A stretch of DNA of 7,580 nt from Pseudomonadota bacterium (lineage in GTDB: Bacteria > Pseudomonadota > Gammaproteobacteria > Burkholderiales > Burkholderiaceae_C): positions 1-7,580 of the forward strand of contig JAEXBL010000113.1 of assembly GCA_023394015.1 (NCBI GenBank), written 5' to 3'. Each line of letters begins with the position of its first letter. The stretch's first letter is position 1. The notes under the pieces are model-generated. The model saw nothing but the letters and a program-made list of their open reading frames with translations. It ran no database searches and had not been told where the DNA came from. The position numbers and the translations under genes were made by a program. Below, one piece after another: positions 1 through 7,059 of the stretch.

Positions 1-498
1 GGGCGGCAACGGCGGCAGCCGTTCGGCCAGGCCCGGCGCCCAGCGCGCCAGCACGGCGCGCGGCGCCCAGTGGCGCGGGTCGAGCACCGGCAGCTCGATG
101 GCGTCGAGCGCGTTCTTCACCAGCAGGCCCAGCTCGGTGTCGCCTTCCATCACCAGGCGGCGGTTGAAGAACAGGGTGTCCGGGTCCTGCCGGCGCTGCG
201 CCAGCAGCAGGAAGTCCTGCGCATTGGCGCTGATGGCCAGATCGGGCGCGACCTGCGGCGCGGCGGGCACGAAGCGCTGGCCGTTCCAACTGAAGTCGAA
301 GGCCAGGCGCGCGTCGCGCACGCGGATCGACAGGCGCTTGCCTTGCAGCAGCGCGGTCACGTCGTCCGGCAGGTGCCGCGCCAGCGCCAGGTTGATGGCG
401 CCGACCAGCAGCACCGAGCCGGGGTAGGCCGGCAGGCGCGACAGCACGGCGCCCACGGGGCGCGGCAGGGTGAAGGGCGGGGGCGGGGGAGTGCTCAT
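1..498 (-). CDS. ubiT: UbiT, SCP2-domain accessory factor of O2-independent ubiquinone synthesis (3' end outside window)
   Basis: Reading leftwards from the ATG at 498-496 gives 166 codons with no stop before the window edge, so the C-terminus is missing. An in-frame TGA five codons upstream leaves this ATG as the only start; I see no clear Shine-Dalgarno before it. Residues about 9-50 resemble the N-terminal part of betaproteobacterial UbiT proteins, and the middle carries the family hallmark QDPDTLFFNRRLVMEGDTEL followed by GLLVKNALDAIEL, which closely matches E. coli UbiT (YhbT) from memory. The SCP2 fold binds isoprenoid lipids; UbiT is known to take the place of UbiJ in the anaerobic ubiquinone pathway together with UbiU and UbiV, whose genes lie just upstream. 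It is separated from ubiV by 251 bp holding a repeat element. Family assignment is firm; co-transcription with ubiV is inferred from order and strand. Confidence 0.93.
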   Translation of the reverse strand, partial: MSTPPPPPFTLPRPVGAVLSRLPAYPGSVLLVGAINLALARHLPDDVTALLQGKRLSIRVRDARLAFDFSWNGQRFVPAAPQVAPDLAISANAQDFLLLAQRRQDPDTLFFNRRLVMEGDTELGLLVKNALDAIELPVLDPRHWAPRAVLARWAPGLAERLPPLPP

Positions 499-530
499 GA
501 GGCTGAGGATTCAGAGTAGAGGGCGTTAAT

Positions 531-733
531 AACAGCCGGACGCAGAGGGCGCGGAAACTGCGCAGAGGACGCAGAAGAATTCAGAAATTTCCATCGAATC
601 GACTTGAAACCCTTTCCCATCAAGCGCAAGCAACCATGCATGAGTAAGGCATCGGTTTGTTCTGCGTCCTCTGCGAATCCTTTGCGTCCTCTGCGAATCC
701 TTTGCGTCCTCTGCGTTCGGCTGTCCGGCTGTT
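531..733. repeat. Inverted-repeat (MITE-like) intergenic element with 20-bp tandem subrepeats
   Basis: The gap between ubiV and ubiT is mostly this element. Outer arms: AACAGCCGGA at 531-540 is the exact reverse complement of 724-733. Inner arms: CGCAGAGGACGCAGAA at 561-576 is the exact reverse complement of 660-675. The right arm also holds three tandem 20-bp units at 661-680, 681-700 and 701-720, the first two differing at one base. The 83-bp centre (577-659) has no convincing gene. Short reading frames crossing the arms give peptides such as AEDAKDSQRTQ, which I recognise as translated low-complexity repeat often seen between genes of many bacteria. No transposase is present, so any mobility would need to come from elsewhere. 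Confidence 0.75.
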
Positions 734-749
734 GATTGGCGCACCTCGC

Positions 750-1649
750 TCACGCCAGCGCGGGCTGCACCAGGTCCAGCCCCGGCAGGCCGTGCCAGTA
801 GCCATTGCAGGGCGCACCGGGCATCAGCGGACGCATCTGCTCCAGCGCATCGGCAGCGGGCTCGGGGGTGTGGCGGGCGGCGTCGAAGGCGGCGATCAGC
901 TCGGCCATGTGCTGCGATTGCGGCGACAGGCGCAGCACGTCGACCCCCAGCGCGCGCAGCGCCGGCACGTCGTTGATCAGGTTGTGCACCCGCGCCGACT
1001 GGGTCTGGATGCCGTTGAGCACCAGGAAGGGCTCGCCCTCGCGCGTGTGCAGCAGCTGGCCGTCGGGGTGCTCGATGCAGCGAAAGCCGCAATCGTCCTT
1101 GGGCAGGTTGTGGTGCCGCGCGGTGAAGCAGCGGGCCGAAAACGCCAGCGGCAGGCGGCCGTAGGCCAGGACTTCGGTTTCCAGCCCCGCGGGCCGGCCC
1201 TGTTGCAGCACGGCCAGGTCGTCCCGCTGCATCTCCAGCGGCGCCACCCAGCGGCTGGCGCCCAGCCCCGCCATCCAGGCCAGCGCATCGGGGTTGAACA
1301 GGTTGAGCTGCGGGCCGGCCACGAAGGGACGCAGGTTGGCGAGCTGGTGCACCGCGCCCATGTCGTTGGCCTCGACGAGGAATTCCTCGTCGCGCGCGAT
1401 CTTGTGCATGGCGGCCACGTCGGAGCCGGATTCGAGCAGCACCATGGTCGACAGCACCGCCTGCTTGCCGGCGTTGCGCAGCAGGCGGGCGACGTCCAGC
1501 CAGTCGCCGTGGCGCAGCTCGTGGCGGCGCGAGCACACCACCTGGCCGACGTAGACCACGTCGACCGGCGTCTCGGCGATCGCCTGGTAGAACTCGAACA
1601 CGGCGCTGCGCGGCCAGTAGAACTGGAGCGGACCCAGGGCTAGCTTCAT
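750..1649 (-). CDS. ubiV: UbiV, U32-family [4Fe-4S] protein of O2-independent ubiquinone hydroxylation
   Basis: The product has 299 residues, close to the usual length of about 290-300 for UbiV, starting at the ATG 1649-1647. UbiV forms a complex with UbiU that carries out the ring hydroxylations of ubiquinone synthesis without oxygen. The N-terminus (MKLALGPLQFYWPR, then VDVVYVGQVVCSRRHEL) is typical of the family. Cysteines at 39, 174, 187 and 191 have the intervals 13 and 4 in the last three, the same as the cluster ligands of E. coli UbiV (39, 180, 193, 197), so the cluster should be present. The start lies only 8 bp from a 153-bp tandem repeat array; the sequence upstream (GAAAGAACCAAG) gives only a weak ribosome binding site. 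UbiU is encoded 487 bp upstream, much further than the close packing normally seen for this pair. It could be confused with other U32 peptidase-like proteins, but length and cysteine pattern argue for UbiV. Confidence 0.95.
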   Translation of the reverse strand: MKLALGPLQFYWPRSAVFEFYQAIAETPVDVVYVGQVVCSRRHELRHGDWLDVARLLRNAGKQAVLSTMVLLESGSDVAAMHKIARDEEFLVEANDMGAVHQLANLRPFVAGPQLNLFNPDALAWMAGLGASRWVAPLEMQRDDLAVLQQGRPAGLETEVLAYGRLPLAFSARCFTARHHNLPKDDCGFRCIEHPDGQLLHTREGEPFLVLNGIQTQSARVHNLINDVPALRALGVDVLRLSPQSQHMAELIAAFDAARHTPEPAADALEQMRPLMPGAPCNGYWHGLPGLDLVQPALA

Positions 1650-1656
1650 CTTGGTT

Positions 1657-2109
1657 CTTTCAGTTCTTTGATGGCGTCATGCACCACGCACGGCGGCAGA
1701 AATCGGTGCTGCGCATGCGAGGGCAGCCGCGCAAGAGCCGCCCCGCCGCGCAGGCTGCGTCCCCCAACGCGCCAGCGCGAAGCGCGCAGAGAACAGGGGC
1801 AGCTTGACGCTTTCAGTTCTTCGACGGCGTCATGCGCCACGCACAGCGGCAGAAATCGGCGTTGTGCATTCGAGGGCAGCCGCGCACGAGCCGCCCGCCG
1901 CGCAGGCTGCGTCCCCCAACGCGCCAGCGCGAAGTGCGGAGAGAGCAGGGGGAAGCTTGACGCTTTCAGTTCTTCGACGGCGTCATGCACCCCGCACAGC
2001 GGCAGAAATCGGCACTGCGCATTCGAGGGCAGCCGCGCAAGGGCCGCCCCGCCGCGCAGGCTGCGTCCCCCTTCCCGGAGCGCGAAGCGCGCAGAGAGAA
2101 GGGGGAAGC
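1657..2109. repeat. Three tandem copies of a 153-bp intergenic repeat
   Basis: Copies begin at 1657, 1810 and 1963, each with CTTTCAGTTCTT, an exact period of 153 bp. Copies 1 and 2 agree at roughly 90% of positions by eye. Copy 3 diverges in its last quarter (TTCCCGG in place of AACGCGCC after the shared GCGTCCCCC) and lacks the final TTGACG. Copies 1 and 3 contain the small hairpin GCGCG-AAG-CGCGC, broken in copy 2. The array fills nearly the whole gap between ubiU and ubiV. Because 153 is a multiple of three, open frames run through all copies on both strands; the peptides (for example FLPLC, DAVEELKAS) are repetitive and unlike real proteins. The unit resembles dispersed intergenic repeats of Comamonadaceae as I remember them; this is not verified here. 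Confidence 0.88.
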
Positions 2110-2136
2110 CGCGCAAGCGGCTCAGGGGGTTGCTCG

Positions 2137-3186
2137 TCATTTCCACGGCCGGTGGTAGGCGCCCAGCGTGTGCTGCTGGCCTTCGGCCACCTGGTCCAGG
2201 CTGGCCATCCAGGCGCTCTTCGGGGTGTACAGGTGGCCCTGCGCCAGGCAGTGGTCGATGGCTTCGCGCCAGACTTGGGTCACTTGCGCCACGTAGGCGG
2301 GGCTGCGCTGGCGCCCTTCGATCTTGAAGGCGCGCACGCCCATCTGGACGAGCTGGGGCAGCAGCTCCAGCGTGTTCAGGCTGGTGGGCTCTTCGAGCGC
2401 GTAGTAGCTGCGCTCGTCGCCGACGTCGAAGCGGCCCTTGCACAGGGTGGGGTAGCCGGCGTTCTCGCCCGGGCCGTAGCGGTCGATCAGCACCCCGTTC
2501 AGGCGCGACTCCAGCCCCCGGGGCGTTTCCTGCCAGCGCACCGCCTTGGCCGGCGAGCACACGCCGTGCGTGTTGGGCGACTCGCCGGTGGCGTAGGACG
2601 ACAGGGCGCAGCGCCCCTCGACCATCACGCACAGGCTGCCGAAGGCGAACACCTCGATCTCCACCGGCGTGCGCCGCAGCACCTGGCGCACCTGCTCCAG
2701 CGACAGCACGCGCGGCAGCACCGCGCGCTGGATGCCGAACTGCTGGTGGTACAGGTTGATGGCGTCGTGGTTGGTGGCCGAACCCTGCACCGACAGGTGC
2801 AGGCGCAGCTGCGGATGCCGGCGTGCGGCGTACTGCATCAGGCCGGGGTCGGCCAGGATCACGGCATCGATGCCCCAGGCGGCGGCGCGGTCCAGCGCAG
2901 CGCGCCAGGGCGCCGGGTTGCGGGCCTGCGGGTAGGTGTTGAGCGCCAGCAGCACCTTGCGCCCGCGCTGGTGCGCATAGGCGATGCCGCTCTGGATGGC
3001 GGCCTCGTCGAAGTTCAGCCCGGCGAAATTGCGCGCGTTGGTGGCGTCGCGCAGGCCCAGGTAGACACAGTCGGCGCCCGCATCCACGGCCGCCTTCAGG
3101 GCGGGCAGGCTGCCGGCGGGGCAGACCAGCTCAGGGGCGGGGGTGCCCACGGTGGCGGTGGGCGCGGTGGTGGTGGCATCGGTCAC
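2137..3186 (-). CDS. ubiU: UbiU, U32-family [4Fe-4S] protein of O2-independent ubiquinone hydroxylation
   Basis: The product has 349 residues from a GTG at 3186-3184. E. coli UbiU has 331, and the difference is an N-terminal extension of about 17 residues before the conserved PELVCPAGSLPALKAAVDAG. A second in-frame GTG at codon 13 would remove most of it, but only the first start has a purine-rich AAAGAG upstream at suitable distance, so I keep it. UbiU partners UbiV in oxygen-independent ring hydroxylation for ubiquinone. Cysteines 186, 193, 210 and 249 have intervals 7, 17 and 39, identical to the E. coli cluster ligands 169, 176, 193 and 232. The motifs YLGLRDATNARNFAGLNF and the late FKIEGRQRSP segment are U32 hallmarks. 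The much longer U32 relatives RlhA and TrhP are excluded by length. An FNR-type box lies about 116-129 bp upstream, consistent with anaerobic induction. ubiV and ubiT follow on the same strand. Confidence 0.96.
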   Translation of the reverse strand: MTDATTTAPTATVGTPAPELVCPAGSLPALKAAVDAGADCVYLGLRDATNARNFAGLNFDEAAIQSGIAYAHQRGRKVLLALNTYPQARNPAPWRAALDRAAAWGIDAVILADPGLMQYAARRHPQLRLHLSVQGSATNHDAINLYHQQFGIQRAVLPRVLSLEQVRQVLRRTPVEIEVFAFGSLCVMVEGRCALSSYATGESPNTHGVCSPAKAVRWQETPRGLESRLNGVLIDRYGPGENAGYPTLCKGRFDVGDERSYYALEEPTSLNTLELLPQLVQMGVRAFKIEGRQRSPAYVAQVTQVWREAIDHCLAQGHLYTPKSAWMASLDQVAEGQQHTLGAYHRPWK

Positions 3187-3275
3187 GGCAAGGCTCTTTC
3201 GGCTGGCGCTGGGCAGTCAGCCGTGCACCGCGCTTCGCAAGAAAGTCGCGCCACGGCCCGCCAGGCGCCGCGAAC

Positions 3276-3281
3276 CTTATG
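3276..3281 (-). promoter_or_regulatory. Candidate -10 hexamer of the ubiU promoter
   Basis: CATAAG on the minus strand matches four of six positions of TATAAT. It begins 20 bp after the FNR-type box, close to the 22 bp expected for an FNR class II promoter (box centred near -41.5). This would put the transcript start near 3270, leaving an untranslated leader of about 80 bases before the ubiU GTG. The hexamer is weak and the assignment depends on the box being real. Confidence 0.4.
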
Positions 3282-3287
3282 CCCATG

Positions 3288-3325
3288 AAAAACCCCTGCG
3301 ACTGATCTCGATCAAGTGCAGGGGG
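3288..3325 (-). terminator. Intrinsic terminator of the grpE-dnaK-dnaJ operon
   Basis: On the minus strand CCCCTGC (3299-3293 complement pairs with 3318-3324) forms a perfect 7-bp lower stem, immediately followed by TTTTT (3292-3288). The upper stem continues with ACT/AGT (3301-3303 with 3315-3317) and GAT/ATC (3304-3306 with 3311-3313) around a four-base loop, with single bulged bases at 3300 and 3314. It lies 77 bp past the dnaJ stop. There is no T tract on the plus-strand side, so it is one-directional and suited to ending dnaJ transcription. Confidence 0.8.
3302..3315 (-). promoter_or_regulatory. FNR/Anr-type binding site upstream of ubiU
   Basis: The minus strand reads TTGATCGAGATCAG, matching nine of the ten defined bases of the FNR consensus TTGAT-N4-ATCAA. 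It precedes ubiU, and the E. coli counterparts ubiUV are known to be FNR-controlled, so anaerobic activation fits the pathway. The same bases build the upper stem of the dnaJ terminator, so the dyad alone could have been explained by the hairpin; the specific half-site sequence and the downstream genes favour a real operator. Confidence 0.72.
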
Positions 3326-3343
3326 ATCATTCCTGATTGCTTT

Positions 3344-3361
3344 ACTCGGAATTGACCGAGT
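3344..3361. other. Small dyad between dnaJ and the terminator
   Basis: ACTCGG (3344-3349) and CCGAGT (3356-3361) form a perfect 6-bp stem with a six-base loop; TCCTGA at 3331-3336 can also pair with TCAGGA at 3362-3367 across an asymmetric bulge. It has no T tract on either strand. It may stabilise the 3' end of the dnaJ message or be an unrecognised operator; I cannot assign a role. Confidence 0.35.
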
Positions 3362-3402
3362 TCAGGAATGGGCCGCGCCGCCGGCGGCACGGCAGGCCGG
3401 CG

Positions 3403-4527
3403 TCAGGCGCCGAAGAAGCTCTTGAGCCGGTCGGTCCAGCTTTCGGTGCTGGGCGAGTGCTTGGCGCCGCCTTTCTTCAGCGACTCGTCGAATTCCTTGA
3501 GCAGCTTGCGCTGGTGCTCGGTCAGCTTGACCGGCGTCTCGATGCTCATGTGGCAGTACAAATCGCCCGGGTAGGACGAGCGCAGGCCCTTGATGCCCTT
3601 GCCGCGCAGGCGGAACTGCTTGCCGGCCTGGGTGCCGTCGGGAATGTCGATGGCGGCCTTGCCGTTCAGCGTGGGCACCTCGATCTCGCCGCCCAGCGCC
3701 GCGGCGGCAAAGCTGATCGGCACCACGCAGTGCAGGTCGTCGCCGTCGCGCTCGAAGATGTCGTGCTTCTTGATGCGGATCTCGATGAACAGATCGCCCG
3801 GCGGGCCGCCGTTGGTGCCCGGCTCGCCGTTGCCGGTGGAGCGGATGCGCATGCCGTCGTCGATGCCGGCGGGAATCTTCACCTCCAGCGTCTTCTGTTG
3901 CTTGACCTTGCCCTGGCCGTGGCAGCTGGTGCAGGGGTCCTTGATCAGCTTGCCGGTGCCGCGACAGTGCGGGCAGGTCTGCTGCACGCTGAAGAAGCCC
4001 TGGCGCATCTGCACCACGCCCTGGCCGTGACAGGTGCCGCAGGTGGTGGCGCTGGTGCCGGGCTTGGCGCCGCTGCCGTGGCAGGTGTCGCAGTCGTCCC
4101 AGCTGGGGATGCGGATCTGCGCCTCCTTGCCGGCAGCGGCTTCCTCCAGCGTGATCTCCATGGCGTAGCTGAGGTCGGCGCCGCGGTACATCTGCTGGCC
4201 GCCGCGCCCGCGCGCGCCGCCGAAGATGTCGCCGAAGATGTCGCCAAAGGCCTCGGCAAAGCCGCCAAAGCCCTCGGGGCCGCCACGCATGTTCGGGTCC
4301 ACCCCCGCATGGCCGTACTGGTCGTAGGCGGCCTTCTTCTGCGGGTCGGACAGCATCTCGTAGGCCTCCTTGGCCTCCTTGAACTTGACCTCGGCACTGG
4401 CCGCCGCATCGCCCTGGTTGCGGTCGGGGTGGTACTTCATCGCCAGCTTGCGATAAGCCCGCTTGATTTCATCGTCGCTGGCGTTCTTGGGAACACCGAG
4501 GACTTCGTAGTAGTCGCGCTTTGCCAT
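3403..4527 (-). CDS. dnaJ: DnaJ, Hsp40 co-chaperone of DnaK
   Basis: A complete 374-residue type I DnaJ, the usual length. The J domain (about 1-70) carries the HPD motif at 33-35 that triggers DnaK ATP hydrolysis. A Gly/Phe-rich linker follows (about 82-112, with the DIFGDIFGG stretch). The zinc-binding region has four CxxCxGxG repeats starting at Cys 147, 164, 186 and 200. The C-terminal substrate-binding domains follow, ending KSFFGA. It acts in the cytoplasm with DnaK and GrpE in folding and heat-shock control. The gene normally follows dnaK directly, but here a four-helix-bundle gene stands between; its stop is only 15 bp before the dnaJ ATG. The bases before the ATG (GAACCTTTCT) contain no recognisable Shine-Dalgarno, so translation may depend on coupling to the gene upstream. 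A terminator follows 77 bp downstream. Confidence 0.99.
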   Translation of the reverse strand: MAKRDYYEVLGVPKNASDDEIKRAYRKLAMKYHPDRNQGDAAASAEVKFKEAKEAYEMLSDPQKKAAYDQYGHAGVDPNMRGGPEGFGGFAEAFGDIFGDIFGGARGRGGQQMYRGADLSYAMEITLEEAAAGKEAQIRIPSWDDCDTCHGSGAKPGTSATTCGTCHGQGVVQMRQGFFSVQQTCPHCRGTGKLIKDPCTSCHGQGKVKQQKTLEVKIPAGIDDGMRIRSTGNGEPGTNGGPPGDLFIEIRIKKHDIFERDGDDLHCVVPISFAAAALGGEIEVPTLNGKAAIDIPDGTQAGKQFRLRGKGIKGLRSSYPGDLYCHMSIETPVKLTEHQRKLLKEFDESLKKGGAKHSPSTESWTDRLKSFFGA

Positions 4528-4533
4528 AGAAAG

Positions 4534-4562
4534 GTTCAGCGTTCAGCGTTCGGCGTTGAGCG
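4534..4562 (-). repeat. 3' arm of the cassette inverted repeat (four heptads)
   Basis: On the plus strand this is four tandem heptads, GTTCAGC GTTCAGC GTTCGGC, then GTTGAGC, plus one G. Bases 4541-4562 are an imperfect inverted repeat of 4909-4930 (19 of 22 identical after reverse-complementing). The arm encodes the last residues of the four-helix-bundle protein (LNAER), supplies its TGA (4543-4545), and ends 6 bp before the dnaJ ATG. Confidence 0.85.
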
Positions 4563-4902
4563 AGTTGCGCAGCCCGTTCAGGAGTGCGTACAGCCGATCG
4601 ATGACGGTTTGCAGTTGATCCAGGTCCGTGGAAGATAAAAACCCAAGCTCCGCGGACAACAGAGCCTGGGTTTGCAGCTCGTTCAGCGAGCCGCGCGCAA
4701 TGGTGACAAAGCTGGAAAAGTCCTTCTTGGTCGAGCGGCCAGCGCCTTCCGCCAGATTGGACGGTATCGAGACGCTGGCCCGGCGCATCTGGGCCTTGAG
4801 CCCGAACGCTTCCGCGGGCGGAAAGCGCTCGGTCAACTGGTAGGTCAGCCTGGCAAGTTCAAACGCAACCTGCCAAGCCACCAGTTCGCGGAAATTCCGC
4901 AC
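4543..4902 (-). CDS. Four-helix-bundle protein, S23 / 23S rRNA intervening-sequence protein family
   Basis: A 119-residue protein starting with GTG at 4902-4900; an in-frame TGA four codons upstream leaves no earlier start. The family signature is clear: [20 protein letters not shown] at the N-terminus, [12 protein letters not shown] at about 47-58, and [19 protein letters not shown] at about 70-88. Relatives are small all-helical proteins that assemble as oligomers; they occur as reading frames inside 23S rRNA intervening sequences, as free-standing genes, and, as Avd, in diversity-generating retroelements. Molecular function of free-standing members is unknown, and no reverse transcriptase or template repeat is seen here. 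It lies between dnaK and dnaJ with 23 and 15 bp gaps and no good ribosome binding site, inside inverted heptad-repeat arms. Hand-counted G+C is about 61%, against about 67-70% in sampled dnaK stretches, which fits a later arrival. Confidence 0.92.
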   Translation of the reverse strand: MRNFRELVAWQVAFELARLTYQLTERFPPAEAFGLKAQMRRASVSIPSNLAEGAGRSTKKDFSSFVTIARGSLNELQTQALLSAELGFLSSTDLDQLQTVIDRLYALLNGLRNSLNAER

Positions 4903-4925
4903 GCCAAGCGCTCAACGCCAAACAC

Positions 4926-4930
<5 letters not shown>
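4903..4930 (-). repeat. 5' arm of the cassette inverted repeat (four heptads)
   Basis: Read on the minus strand this is four degenerate heptads, GTTGAGT GTTTGGC and then GTTGAGC GCTTGGC, ending exactly at the GTG start of the four-helix-bundle gene. Bases 4909-4930 pair with 4541-4562. Its first heptad contains the TGA stop of dnaK (4928-4926). Confidence 0.83.
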
Positions 4931-6866
<1,936 letters not shown>

Positions 6867-6870
6867 GTTG

Positions 6871-6876
6871 TTCTCC
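6871..6876 (-). promoter_or_regulatory. Shine-Dalgarno of dnaK
   Basis: The minus strand reads GGAGAA ending four bases before the dnaK ATG, with the GGAG core about 7 bp from the start. It is the only clear ribosome binding site among the intact genes of the chaperone operon in this window, and it supports the ATG at 6866. Confidence 0.8.
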
Positions 6877-6940
6877 GTGGATGCTGAATGAGTTGAGTTG
6901 TCTTGAAGCTGCGGCTTGGTCGTGCGAATTCAAGGCTGGG

Positions 6941-7052
6941 ATGACAAATGACGGCGGCTGCGCCGGCCTATGACAAATGACAAAGCGCCAGTGCTGCCGG
7001 AACCTTTTGTCATTTGTCATTGAAGCCGCGCAGCGGCGAAGTCATTCGTCAT
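6941..7052. repeat. Nested palindromic element between grpE and dnaK
   Basis: The inner arms ATGACAAATGACAAA (6970-6984) and its exact reverse complement (7006-7020) form a perfect 15-bp stem around a 21-base loop. An outer pair surrounds them: ATGACAAATGAC at 6941-6952 and the one-mismatch inverted copy at 7041-7052. The sequences between the arms (GGCGGCTGCGCCGG, and GCCGCGCAGCGGC at 7025-7037) are themselves related inverted. The arms have a 7-base period (ATGACAA twice). In the operon transcript this would make a long hairpin between grpE and dnaK. It has no gene and no T tract, so it is not an ordinary terminator. Confidence 0.78.
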
Positions 7053-7059
7053 CGGCCGG

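Noticed and set aside
661..720. CRISPR-like array from the 20-bp repeats
   Set aside because: The units are directly adjacent with no unique spacers and no cas genes nearby.
657..1643. Long plus-strand open frame opposite ubiV, and similar ones opposite dnaK (4992-6887), dnaJ (3337-4638) and ubiU (1804-3288)
   Set aside because: They mirror well-recognised minus-strand genes in high-GC DNA, show no family motifs and have repetitive His/Gln/Leu/Arg-rich composition typical of antisense frames.
2101..2130. Hairpin AGCCGC-GCAA-GCGGCT (2107-2122) just after the ubiU stop as a terminator
   Set aside because: The stem is perfect, but no T tract follows on the minus strand and it appears to be the end of the repeat array; termination here would cut off ubiV and ubiT.
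1646..2632. Minus-strand frame running through the 153-bp repeats into ubiU
   Set aside because: It overlaps ubiU out of frame and the rest is translated repeat; no start signal or family similarity.
3371..3402. GC-rich palindrome GCCGCCGGCGGC right after dnaJ as the operon terminator
   Set aside because: It lacks a T tract; the stem-loop at 3288-3325 fits an intrinsic terminator far better.
6901..6934. Possible sigma-32 promoter before dnaK (CTTGAA on the minus strand at 6934-6929)
   Set aside because: The -35 half is a good match but no CCCCAT-like -10 follows at 13-17 bp, so a heat-shock promoter here is not supported.
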